Shown: one piece after another, positions 15,495 through 22,100 of the stretch | Position numbering within the stretch: position 1 is the first letter of the stretch | Layout: each line of letters starts with the position of its first letter | Assembly (NCBI GenBank): GCA_028284585.1 | Contig: JANQRK010000007.1 | Span: forward strand, 1-57,209 | From: Chromatiales bacterium | GTDB taxonomy: Bacteria; Pseudomonadota; Gammaproteobacteria; Chromatiales; Chromatiaceae | DNA: 57,209 nucleotides | Direction of reading: 5' to 3' | Program-made: the position numbers and the translations under genes | Notes under the pieces: generated by a model | Seen by the model: the letters and a program-made list of their open reading frames with translations, nothing else | Told to the model about the DNA's origin: nothing | The model's database searches: none

Positions 15495-16958
15495 CTACGA
15501 GGTTGGGCGACTGCGGGATTCGCCTGAGTTGGGACGGGCCGATACATCTCCGGCGACCGCCAGGTCGACTGGTGTGTCGCCGACCCGCGTCCGCATTCCG
15601 CGAATCAGAGGAATCGTGGCGACGATCGTCACCAGCAGTAAAATAATTTCGAGCGCGTACACTGCGATGTAGCCATTGGCGACCGCGGCATAGCCCCAGA
15701 GTCCTTCGGTGGCGCTCGTGGCCGCATTGACCAGATCGCGGATGACCCCGCTGAGTGCCATGGCCACGCCGGCGGCGGTTGCCTGCACGGCCCCCCAGGC
15801 CCCCAGCGCCAGTCCGGCTTGGTCCTTGGGAGCGCGATTCATCGAGGCGGTCAAGGTTCCGTGCCAGAATAGGGCACCGCCGAAACCAATCAAGAAGTTG
15901 CCGACCAGAAATAGACCGGGCAGGCTGAGTGGTGCGGCGATGATTACCAGCACGAATGCGGGCAATCCGATCACTGCGCCGTTGCTTGCCATGCGATAGG
16001 CGTTGCCGCCATAGCTCAGCGAGTTAGCTGCATACATGAAGCCGAGGAGTCCGCCCAGTGCGAGTAGGGCGGTCAGCTTGGTCGTGGAACTAACGGTAAA
16101 GTTCAACACCTGACCGCCAAAGGGCTCGAGCAGGATATCGGCCATCGCGAACGCCATGGTGCCGATACCCACGATGACTAGACGGCGTATGGTGCCTTCG
16201 CCGGCGCTGAAACTGGCCCATGATTCAAGGAAGTTGGGGTCTTGCGCCGGCAGTGCACCGCGCCGCGAGTGGCGCGGCTCCTGCTTCCACATCGCGATCC
16301 CGTTCAGCAACATGGTTACGACCGCCGCCCCCTGGATTACCTGGACCAGTCTTCCGGGCGTGAAATCAACCAGTGCGGCACCAAATATCAGCGCGCTCGC
16401 GATCATACCGACCAGGAGCATCACATACATCAGGCCGACGACCTTGGGGTGCGATTCGGGTGGCGTCAGGTCGGTTGCCAACGCAAGGCCGGCGGTCTGT
16501 ACCGTGTGCACCCCCGCACCGACTAGCAAGAAGGCCAGTGCGGCTGAGGAATGGCCGATCCAGAGGGGGGCGAATTCGGCCTCTCCCTTGCCGGCGAGCA
16601 CCAAGAGGGCAAAGGGCATAATCGCGAAGCCGCCGAACTGGGCCAGCGTGCCCTTCCAGATGAAGGGGGTGCGTCGCCAGCCTAGCGCGCAGCGGTGGTT
16701 GTCAGAGCGAAAGCCGATCAGCGCACGAAACGGCGCGAACACCAAGGGCAGCGCCAGCATGATGCCGACCAGTGACGCGGGTACGTCCAACTCGACGATC
16801 ATAACGCGATTGAGAGTCCCCACCAGCAGCACCAAGGCCATGCCGCACGAGACTTGGAACATCGAAAGCCTGAGCAGTCGACTCAGAGAAAGATCCGGGG
16901 TAGCGACGTCGGCAAAGGGCAAAAAGCGCGAGCCGAGGGAGGCCCACGACAACATCAT
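15495..16958 (-). CDS. pucC: PucC-family bacteriochlorophyll/LH assembly transporter
   Basis: A 487-residue, 12-span major-facilitator-type protein. The N-terminus RFLPFADVATPDLSLSRLLR and LVGTLNRVMIVELDVPASLV, followed by LPLVFAPFRALIGFRSD and ALGWRRTPFIW, are the hallmarks of the PucC/LhaA/BchG-associated family, which assembles or delivers pigment to light-harvesting complexes. It is the gene after pucB1A1 on the minus strand, as in other LH2 operons, separated by a 39-nt-loop hairpin. Start: ATG 16958 is preferred; an in-frame TTG at 16979 has a slightly better-placed GAG. The name pucC is by context and similarity; lhaA is the alternative. Confidence 0.85.
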   Translation of the reverse strand: MMLSWASLGSRFLPFADVATPDLSLSRLLRLSMFQVSCGMALVLLVGTLNRVMIVELDVPASLVGIMLALPLVFAPFRALIGFRSDNHRCALGWRRTPFIWKGTLAQFGGFAIMPFALLVLAGKGEAEFAPLWIGHSSAALAFLLVGAGVHTVQTAGLALATDLTPPESHPKVVGLMYVMLLVGMIASALIFGAALVDFTPGRLVQVIQGAAVVTMLLNGIAMWKQEPRHSRRGALPAQDPNFLESWASFSAGEGTIRRLVIVGIGTMAFAMADILLEPFGGQVLNFTVSSTTKLTALLALGGLLGFMYAANSLSYGGNAYRMASNGAVIGLPAFVLVIIAAPLSLPGLFLVGNFLIGFGGALFWHGTLTASMNRAPKDQAGLALGAWGAVQATAAGVAMALSGVIRDLVNAATSATEGLWGYAAVANGYIAVYALEIILLLVTIVATIPLIRGMRTRVGDTPVDLAVAGDVSARPNSGESRSRPTS

Positions 16959-17004
16959 TTTTCGCCCCAAACGGTTCAAGCTTTCTCAACCCCCATTGTT
17001 AAAT

Positions 17005-17063
17005 CCCCGCCACCATTGCTGCTCGAACCACCTATTGTCAGTGCGATAGCGCAGGCGGCGGGG
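17005..17063 (-). terminator. Large 3' hairpin between pucA1 and pucC
   Basis: Ten-base arms (CCCCGCCGCC with GGTGGCGGGG, one G-U pair) enclose a 39-base loop. The same stem and loop length occur after pucA2, and much of the loop sequence is the same. It lies 24 bases after the pucA1 stop. Like hairpins after puf antenna genes, it may protect the antenna segment of the mRNA and reduce read-through into pucC. Confidence 0.65.
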
Positions 17064-17086
17064 TGTTCTTGCAACGGTGCTGAAGC

Positions 17087-17230
17087 TCAGCCGCCCCAGT
17101 AGGCGGAGAACCAACTCGTGTTTGAAAGCACGGCGTCGTGAACAATCAACGCAATCACTGCGACCGCACCCAAGAACAATGGTAGGCCAACGGACGGCTT
17201 AACAACGCACCAGATCCTTGCTTGGTTCAT
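17087..17230 (-). CDS. pucA: LH2 alpha subunit, Tyr-Trp type (copy 1)
   Basis: A 47-residue single-span antenna peptide starting MNQARIWCVV and ending in FSAYWGG. The bacteriochlorophyll-binding His lies in ALIVHDAVLS. Counting from that His, positions +13 and +14 are Tyr and Trp, the pair that hydrogen-bonds B850 bacteriochlorophyll in standard LH2, predicting the long-wavelength B800-850 form. It is too short for usual ORF cut-offs. It follows pucB1 by 12 bases, and a ribosome-binding site lies in that gap. It contributes to peripheral antenna rings in the intracytoplasmic membrane. Confidence 0.92.
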   Translation of the reverse strand: MNQARIWCVVKPSVGLPLFLGAVAVIALIVHDAVLSNTSWFSAYWGG

Positions 17231-17242
17231 AACATTGTCTCC

Positions 17243-17404
17243 CTAGCCGAGCCACGGGCTGAAAACCGCAGCGAGAAAATGTGCAAAGACCGCGATTACC
17301 CCGAATACTCGGGCGCCGTCGATCACATGCTTGTGCAGTTCTTCAGACTCACTGATGGTCAGGCCTGTTGGCCATACCCGGTCTGGATCGTCCAAATCTG
17401 CCAT
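17243..17404 (-). CDS. pucB: LH2 beta subunit (copy 1)
   Basis: A 53-residue beta antenna peptide. Its N-terminus [16 protein letters not shown] is followed by [15 protein letters not shown] and a single membrane span with the bacteriochlorophyll-binding His in [15 protein letters not shown]; the terminal PWL is characteristic of LH beta chains. The start at 17404 has GGAG 7 bases upstream; the longer frame starting at 17434 is unsupported. pucB precedes pucA as in all known puc operons. The promoter lies 215 bases upstream of the start. Confidence 0.92.
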   Translation of the reverse strand: MADLDDPDRVWPTGLTISESEELHKHVIDGARVFGVIAVFAHFLAAVFSPWLG

Positions 17405-17646
17405 ATGTTGTCTCCTAATTACGTAATCAGACAATTGAGGTCTTTTGCATTTACCTCAGCTTCGTGCTTACCCCGCACGGGGGATACTTCTTGCCACGCT
17501 GCATCGACAGGGAAGACCATTCCGGGTCGTGGAGGGCGGTTAACACTGGCAGGGCCAAGTGTTGGAAGTATTCCGGAGACGTTTCCTTTTCAGGAAACCC
17601 CTTAAACTCTAAAGATAAAGTCTACAGTCGGCAGCGAGCTTGTCAA
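17405..17646 (-). promoter_or_regulatory. pucB1 promoter and long leader
   Basis: The promoter is TTGACA (complement of 17641-17646) and TAGACT (complement of 17619-17624) with a 16-base spacer. The -10 starts 215 bases from the pucB1 start codon. Near the gene a hairpin (TGAGGT ... ACCTCA, 17436-17458, 11-base loop) stands 18 bases before the ribosome-binding site. Long blocks are shared with the pucB2 leader. No exact TGT-N12-ACA (PpsR/CrtJ) site was found by eye; TGTCAACTT...ACTT with ATA at the expected ACA place is a near miss. Confidence 0.65.
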
Positions 17647-17819
17647 GCTGGTTTGTCGACGCGAAGTATCAAGTAAAGTTGACACCCGAATCCGGGTAGG
17701 GTTTCAGAGCGGACACAAAAAACGCCTGCACGACAGGAGCGGGCGGGCCTGCAGTGGCAGTAGAAGGTTAAGCGTGCGGTGGGGAGACGCTATGTGGTCG
17801 TCCCTTCAGCGGCGCTGGA

Positions 17820-18396
17820 CCAGTCTTTGCGGATCAGTATTGCCGATATCAGTCATTATTCGACGACAGCGTCGGGTAGATATGGCGCAGGCGGTCAAAA
17901 CTCAATACTTTGTGGCTAACAGCCACCAGACTGGCTGCTCTTCAGCGGGATCCTGGAAATGTACGACAAGGGTGCTGGATTGTGGCCAATTGGACTGGAT
18001 ATTCCAGAAAAGGAGGCCTTCGAGTTACTGATCTCACGAGAAATCGGCCCGCTCCTCTCGGTTTCCTAGCACCAACGACAAAACAGGGAGGTCGCTTATC
18101 GCAGCGCCTTCCATCCGAAGGCATGCGACAGCGGAACCCGGACCTACTTCGGCGTGAACTAAGAACACGAAAGACTACAAACTGCTGTGCAGCCTCGCTA
18201 AAAGGGCGGGTCCACTCGGACCATGGACTGGCCTGAGTGAGGTATCTAATATTTAGGCCTCGGGGGGCTAGACAAACTTGAATCCCAAGACTTTCGTCGC
18301 CAAGGTGTTCCGCCGAAGCCCGTGCTCTTCGAGTCTATTCGCGGCGCCCTGCGCCTTCTGTTCGGATGGATGGACCAGTGCAACCTTCGCAATTTG
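17820..18396 (-). pseudogene. Decayed copy of the repeat-protein gene at 19223
   Basis: This stretch aligns with the intact gene 19223-19894 but is disrupted. Anchors: GACGACAGCGTCGGG (17862) matches GACAACGGCGTCGGG (19266); GACAAGGGTGCTGGATTGT (17965) matches 19368; CCGAAGG (18115) matches 19524; TTCGCGGCG (18339) matches 19839. Distances between anchors are 103 versus 102, 150 versus 156 and 224 versus 315 bases, so there is a frame-disrupting indel and a loss of about 90 bases in the Ser-rich part. The first 42 codons still read IAKVALVHPSEQ...AANRL, then hit TAG. A degraded copy of the terminator lies at about 17716-17750. Confidence 0.8.
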
Positions 18397-18411
18397 AGCA
18401 AGTCTTCAAAT

Positions 18412-18470
18412 CCCCGCCGCCATTGCTGGCCGAACTGTCTATTGTCAGTGCGGTAGCTCAGGCGGCGGGG
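18412..18470 (-). terminator. Large 3' hairpin after pucA2
   Basis: Perfect ten-base arms (CCCCGCCGCC and GGCGGCGGGG) enclose a 39-base loop, the same length as in the hairpin after pucA1. Much of the loop is shared, including CTATTGTCAGTGCG. It is 24 bases from the pucA2 stop. On the minus strand the stem is followed by ATTTGAAG, so there is no true T-tract; a role in RNA stability is as likely as termination. Confidence 0.65.
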
Positions 18471-18493
18471 TGCTCTTGCAGCGGCGCTGAAGT

Positions 18494-18637
18494 TCAGCCG
18501 CCCATAAAAGTGTTAACCCAACCTGTGCTGGTTAACACGCAGTAGTGAACAATCAATGCGATTGCTGCGACCGAGCCCAAGAACAGCGGCAGGCCGACGG
18601 ACGGGTTAACAACGCACCAGATTCTACCTTGGTTCAT
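18494..18637 (-). CDS. pucA: LH2 alpha subunit, Phe-Met type (copy 2)
   Basis: A 47-residue alpha antenna peptide, [15 protein letters not shown] at the N-terminus and NTFMGG at the C-terminus. The pigment-binding His is in [10 protein letters not shown]; positions +13 and +14 from it are Phe and Met instead of Tyr and Trp. In known LH2 families, loss of these hydrogen-bond donors blue-shifts the B850 band (B800-820 or low-B850 antennae formed under low light). The copy therefore probably encodes a spectrally different antenna. It follows pucB2 by 12 bases, with GGAGG in the gap. Confidence 0.92.
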   Translation of the reverse strand: MNQGRIWCVVNPSVGLPLFLGSVAAIALIVHYCVLTSTGWVNTFMGG

Positions 18638-18649
18638 GCTATTGCCTCC

Positions 18650-18811
18650 TTATCCAAGCCACGGACTGTAAGCAGCCGCGAGAAAATGAGCGACCACTGC
18701 GATCACCCCGAATACTCGGGCACCGTCGATCACATGCTTATGGAGTTCTTCAGACTCATTGATGGTAAGACCCGTTGGCCATACCCGATCTGGATCGTCC
18801 AAATCTGCCAT
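18650..18811 (-). CDS. pucB: LH2 beta subunit (copy 2)
   Basis: A 53-residue beta antenna peptide almost identical to copy 1: [31 protein letters not shown] and [15 protein letters not shown]. It differs at a handful of sites, including Asn for Ser near residue 18, Val for Phe before the pigment-binding His, and AY for VF after it. It starts at 18811 with GGAG 7 bases upstream. Its own promoter lies 215 bases before the start, exactly as in copy 1. Confidence 0.92.
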   Translation of the reverse strand: MADLDDPDRVWPTGLTINESEELHKHVIDGARVFGVIAVVAHFLAAAYSPWLG

Positions 18812-19053
18812 GTGTTGTCTCCTACATTTAACAGAACAAGAATTGAGGTTTTTTTATTACCTCAGCCTCGTGCCTTACCCCGCACGGAGGGATACTCCGT
18901 TACGCACCACATCGACAGGGAAAATTTACTCCGGGTCGTGGGGACGCTGATCACTGGCAAGGCCAAGTGTCGGAAGTATTCTTTGGTAGTTCCCGTCCTA
19001 GGAAACCGCTTGAACCTTCATACAAATTCTACAACCGCTCGCGCGGTTGTCAA
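18812..19053 (-). promoter_or_regulatory. pucB2 promoter, spacer palindrome and leader
   Basis: The promoter is TTGACA (complement of 19048-19053) and TAGAAT (complement of 19026-19031), spacer 16 bases. The spacer is nearly filled by a perfect 8-bp inverted repeat ACAACCGC-N4-GCGGTTGT (19031-19050) that pucB1 lacks: a good candidate for a repressor site. TTGACAA recurs 13 bases upstream. The leader carries the same hairpin as copy 1 (TGAGGT ... ACCTCA, 18844-18864) and conserved blocks. Confidence 0.65.
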
Positions 19054-19125
19054 GATAACTTGTCAATTCAAATCTCTAAGTAAGTTGACACTTTTCTGGA
19101 CAAAGGTACGGCAGGGCACAAAAAA

Positions 19126-19149
19126 GCCCGCACGACGCATCGTGCGGGC
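19126..19149 (-). terminator. Rho-independent terminator of the repeat-protein gene
   Basis: A perfect 10-bp stem (GCCCGCACGA and complement) with a 4-base loop is followed on the minus strand by six T. It lies 74 bases after the stop of the gene at 19223 and isolates it from the pucB2 promoter. Confidence 0.85.
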
Positions 19150-19222
19150 CTTTAGGCAGAGGGGGCGCTCAGAAGTGGCCGGTTTTTGTTAAGCCACCTA
19201 TGCAGCGCGAGTGCTTGTCTTA

Positions 19223-19894
19223 TCAGCCCTTGCGGCCAGAAAGCACTCTCCAGCCAAACTTGCTGGACAACGGCGTCGGGTTGTTGCGGATCAGCAGATC
19301 ACGACCGAAGCTTTGAGACCAGCTACCGTCTGTCGCACCGCGCTTGAGGGGGAAGTTGAAGGCGTTTGACAACGGTGCTGGATTGTTGCTGATTAGCCCG
19401 AACATGCTGGTGGTGTAGGAGTTCCCGACAATTGGATCACCGAAAGTAAATCCGTTTTTCAGGGTTTCCCAACCCCACTTGTCAGATATCGGGGTGGGGT
19501 CATTCTGCCGCAGCAACTTCCAGCCGAAGGCGCGCGATAGAGGTGCTGCATCGCTATCTGCATGCACCACAGAGACATCGGAGGAAGAAGAGGAAGAAGA
19601 TCTTGCCGGAGCCGATCTCTTTCTGGTTGTGGACGGCGCCGTGGGGTTGTCGTTGGTCGGGCCGAACTCCTGCATGACATCTTTGGCTGATGCGGCCTTA
19701 CCGAAGGGAGGGTCGACTTCTACCACACACTTGCCGTCGCTCAGGTACTTAGAGTACCCCCGGGCGCTCGACGAGCCTGCGTCGGATGGGGTCAGCACTG
19801 CTACGCTGCTGGCACCGAAGCCGCTCTGTTTAAGTTTGTTCGCGGCGTCATTTGCCTGCTGTTCAGATTGATATACCCGTGCAATTTTCGGCAT
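19223..19894 (-). CDS. Unrecognised repeat protein linked to puc operons
   Basis: A 223-residue protein without signal peptide or membrane spans. Residues 1-75 look like a compact alpha/beta domain (PKIARVYQSEQQANDAANKL ... CVVEVDPPFG). Residues about 85-115 are a Ser-rich linker with seven consecutive Ser. Residues 115-223 hold three imperfect repeats of the pattern F-G-x-x-L-L-x-x-N-x-P-x-P-L-S-x-x-F-G-W-x-x-L (for example FGRDLLIRNNPTPLSSKFGW). I do not recognise the family. The gene has GGAG 9 bases before its ATG, its own terminator, and a decayed copy before pucB1, so it was part of the duplicated antenna unit. A linker or assembly role is inference. Confidence 0.8.
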   Translation of the reverse strand: MPKIARVYQSEQQANDAANKLKQSGFGASSVAVLTPSDAGSSSARGYSKYLSDGKCVVEVDPPFGKAASAKDVMQEFGPTNDNPTAPSTTRKRSAPARSSSSSSSDVSVVHADSDAAPLSRAFGWKLLRQNDPTPISDKWGWETLKNGFTFGDPIVGNSYTTSMFGLISNNPAPLSNAFNFPLKRGATDGSWSQSFGRDLLIRNNPTPLSSKFGWRVLSGRKG

Positions 19895-20127
19895 AACTGG
19901 CTCTCCAAAATGAAAATGTGGGGGACGATTCGCCTACTTGGGCGCGGCGCACCCATCCCCGGAATACGCAATTCTTAGAATAGTCCCCAAGGGGCGGCCA
20001 GGGAAGATACTACGGGAATTTCCATCACCGGGGTAGGGCAGTCGCGGGTGAGGGATGCCCTGAGGCGGGTCGAATTGCTGGATTTCTTATTAATTGTCGC
20101 GGTGTTAGTGCGCCAAAAAAAACCGGT
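19895..20127. other. Spacer upstream of the repeat-protein gene
   Basis: No coding region is seen. An 11-base palindrome ATTCTTAGAAT (19970-19980) lies in the probable promoter zone of the minus-strand gene and may be an operator; a clear -35/-10 pair was not found. The right part lies after the GntR gene and shows no obvious terminator. Confidence 0.35.
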
Positions 20128-20820
20128 TCAAGCCGCGTTGTCATCTAGCGCGGCAACCAAATCAGCAAAGCGCTCGCCCTGGATCATTACGTGATCTTTG
20201 GCCTTGGCTTCGGCTGCGCATTCGTCCCCGGCCAAGATGCTGTCGACGATCACTCTATGTTCCTCAAGCGACATTGCCGGGCGGTTGCGGGCCCCGAGCT
20301 GAAGGCGCAGATAGGGCTTGAGTCGTGTGCGCAGTTGCCTTGTTTGCTGAATGAGAAAACTGTTTTGGCTCGCCTTGTGGAGGCCATTGTGGAAGCGTTC
20401 GTTGTTGCGAAAATACGCGTCTAAATCGCCCGACTTTTTGGCCTGAGCGCAATCCTTGAGCAACGCGCGTAACTCATCGGCTTGGGTGTCGGTGACCCGG
20501 CGCGACGCCAGTCGGGCACACATGCCCTCGAACTCGGCTAGCACCTCGAACATCTGCACCAGCCGCGGCAGGCCGATGCGCGCGACAAAGCAGCCACGCT
20601 TGGGAAGAGTTTCAAGCAAACCTAGGCCGATCAAGAAGTTGAAGGCCTCTCGAATCGGTGTGCGCGATACCTGAAAACGTTCCGCCAGCACGGCCTCGTC
20701 GAGCCGGTCACCTGGTTTCAGCACGCCATTGATGATCTCTTCCTCGAGCGTGTCACGCAGTTTCATCGCCTGAGAAACTGGCTCTTTCGCGCTCGCGATA
20801 GTGTCGAAGACGGCCACCAC
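20128..20820 (-). CDS. GntR-family regulator with FCD domain
   Basis: A 230-residue transcription factor. Residues about 15-85 form the GntR winged helix (LRDTLEEEIINGVLKPGDRL, then the recognition helix VSRTPIREAFNFLIGLGLLE), and the C-terminal 140 residues form the all-helical FCD ligand domain with the metal-binding pattern NNERFHNGLHKAS ... EEHRVIVDSI. FCD regulators sense small organic acids and usually repress a neighbouring catabolic or transport gene. It is divergent from a TauE/SafE exporter, with an operator between. The frame is open to 20919, but a probable -10 lies inside it, so GTG 20820 is preferred; the exact start is uncertain. Confidence 0.82.
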   Translation of the reverse strand: MVAVFDTIASAKEPVSQAMKLRDTLEEEIINGVLKPGDRLDEAVLAERFQVSRTPIREAFNFLIGLGLLETLPKRGCFVARIGLPRLVQMFEVLAEFEGMCARLASRRVTDTQADELRALLKDCAQAKKSGDLDAYFRNNERFHNGLHKASQNSFLIQQTRQLRTRLKPYLRLQLGARNRPAMSLEEHRVIVDSILAGDECAAEAKAKDHVMIQGERFADLVAALDDNAA

Positions 20821-20932
20821 TATCGATGTGCCTCGCAGCAATCTGTCCCAGTTCGTAAGAGAATCGGGACCTCGAAGGTATATGTTCAAAGATAGCATAC
20901 GGCGCTCATGCACATGCATGCGCTACGCACTT

Positions 20933-20949
20933 TATTTGGATACCAAATA
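20933..20949. promoter_or_regulatory. Palindromic operator, probable GntR site
   Basis: TATTTGG-ATA-CCAAATA is a perfect 7-bp inverted repeat around ATA. Its core TTGG-N3-CCAA resembles FCD-type GntR operators. It lies between the divergent GntR regulator and the TauE/SafE gene and so could control both. Confidence 0.6.
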
Positions 20950-21019
20950 GATAGGTTATGCATACGAAAAACCGGCACTACATCGTCCCTACTTGCCCAT
21001 TGCCGCAGGATTTGTCGTG

Positions 21020-21808
21020 ATGGATTTGCCAACGCTGTTGCTGACCGGTGCTGTCGCCGGCACCTTGGCCGGCCTACTCGGCATTGGCGGCGGAGTGATC
21101 ATCGTACCGATCGTCACCCTGCTGTTTGAGCAGTACGGCGTGGTCCCAGCGCTGGCGATCAAGATGGCGCTCGGGACGTCGCTTGCGACCATCTCGGTGA
21201 CGGCGCTTTCTAGCATCTATGCCCACCACCGCAAAGCTGCCGTGGACTGGGGGTTGTTCCGCGTGATGGGATCCGGCGCCTTGCTCGGTTCGCTGCTCGG
21301 TGCGGGTCTCGCCGATTGGTTACCTGGCGCCTTGCTGTATTTGGTGTTCGTGGTGTTCTTGACCGTTGTGGCGTTGCAGATGGCAATGCAACGCGTCAGC
21401 GCGCAGCGTGACCTACCTGGTCCTGTTGGGCTTGCTGTGACGTCAACCGCGGTCGGTGCGGTGTCGGCGTTGCTGGGCATCGGCGGTGGCACTATGCATG
21501 TGCCCTTTCTCAGCTACTGCGGTGTGCCGGTCAAACGGGCGATCGCGACCGCTGCGGCGGTCGGACTGCCGCTGGCGGTTAGTGGCACGATCGGCTATGT
21601 CATCGGCGGACTAGATGAAGTGGGCCTGGCAGATGGCAGCATTGGTTACGTGAATCTGCCCGTGTTCGCTAGCGTCGTCCTGGCCAGCCTGGTATGTGCA
21701 CCACTCGGTGCCAGGCTGGCGCACTGGTTACCAGACCTTCTGCTGCGGCGCTTGTTCGCGCTGTTCCTACTGCTGTTGGCGATGCGCATGGCCTATGGCC
21801 TGCTGTGA
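21020..21808 (+). CDS. TauE/SafE-family sulfite/organosulfonate exporter
   Basis: A 262-residue inner-membrane protein with about eight spans and the two internal repeats typical of the family, each with a glycine-rich motif: LLGIGGGVIIVPI near residue 25 and LLGIGGGTMHVPF near 160. Members export sulfite, sulfoacetate or other organic anions. In a purple sulfur bacterium, sulfite from sulfur oxidation would be a plausible substrate, but nothing here proves it. ATG 21020 is chosen, with AGGA about 9 bases upstream, over the TTG at 20993. The divergent GntR gene probably controls it. Confidence 0.85.
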   Translation: MDLPTLLLTGAVAGTLAGLLGIGGGVIIVPIVTLLFEQYGVVPALAIKMALGTSLATISVTALSSIYAHHRKAAVDWGLFRVMGSGALLGSLLGAGLADWLPGALLYLVFVVFLTVVALQMAMQRVSAQRDLPGPVGLAVTSTAVGAVSALLGIGGGTMHVPFLSYCGVPVKRAIATAAAVGLPLAVSGTIGYVIGGLDEVGLADGSIGYVNLPVFASVVLASLVCAPLGARLAHWLPDLLLRRLFALFLLLLAMRMAYGLL

Positions 21809-22100
21809 TTGCCCTTGCTGAGTCTCGGCGCATCTGGCTGGCCCGGTCTGCACAGTGGCTGATGGATTGCGCTTGTGTGAAGGCGTTCAATGTTCCTCGA
21901 TGTGACACGGGTTTCGTGCGGACGCTGGGCACTAAGATCATGTCATTGGGTCGCATGCCCGATGGAGTGGGACCCTTCAATCGGGTCACGATCACCGGGT
22001 GCAAGTACTGTTTGGGCTGGATCAATGCCTGATTGGCCGAGGGATCGCGGCTCGGGGGGCACGATCTTAAAAAACCTATCGGGACAGGAGGGAGGCGACT
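21809..22100. other. Spacer, no gene recognised
   Basis: About 290 bases between the exporter and the metalloprotease genes. Small open frames run through, but none has a recognisable motif or good start. A strong ribosome-binding site for the protease (GGAGG, about 22087) is at its end. Confidence 0.4.

Noticed and set aside
16156..17049. 297-codon plus-strand ORF opposite pucC
   Set aside because: The minus strand encodes a typical 12-span PucC protein; the opposite frame has a Ser/Arg/Pro-rich composition of a shadow frame.
17405..19100. PpsR/CrtJ sites TGT-N12-ACA upstream of the puc genes
   Set aside because: Only near misses were found by eye (ATA or AGA in place of ACA); no perfect site was identified.
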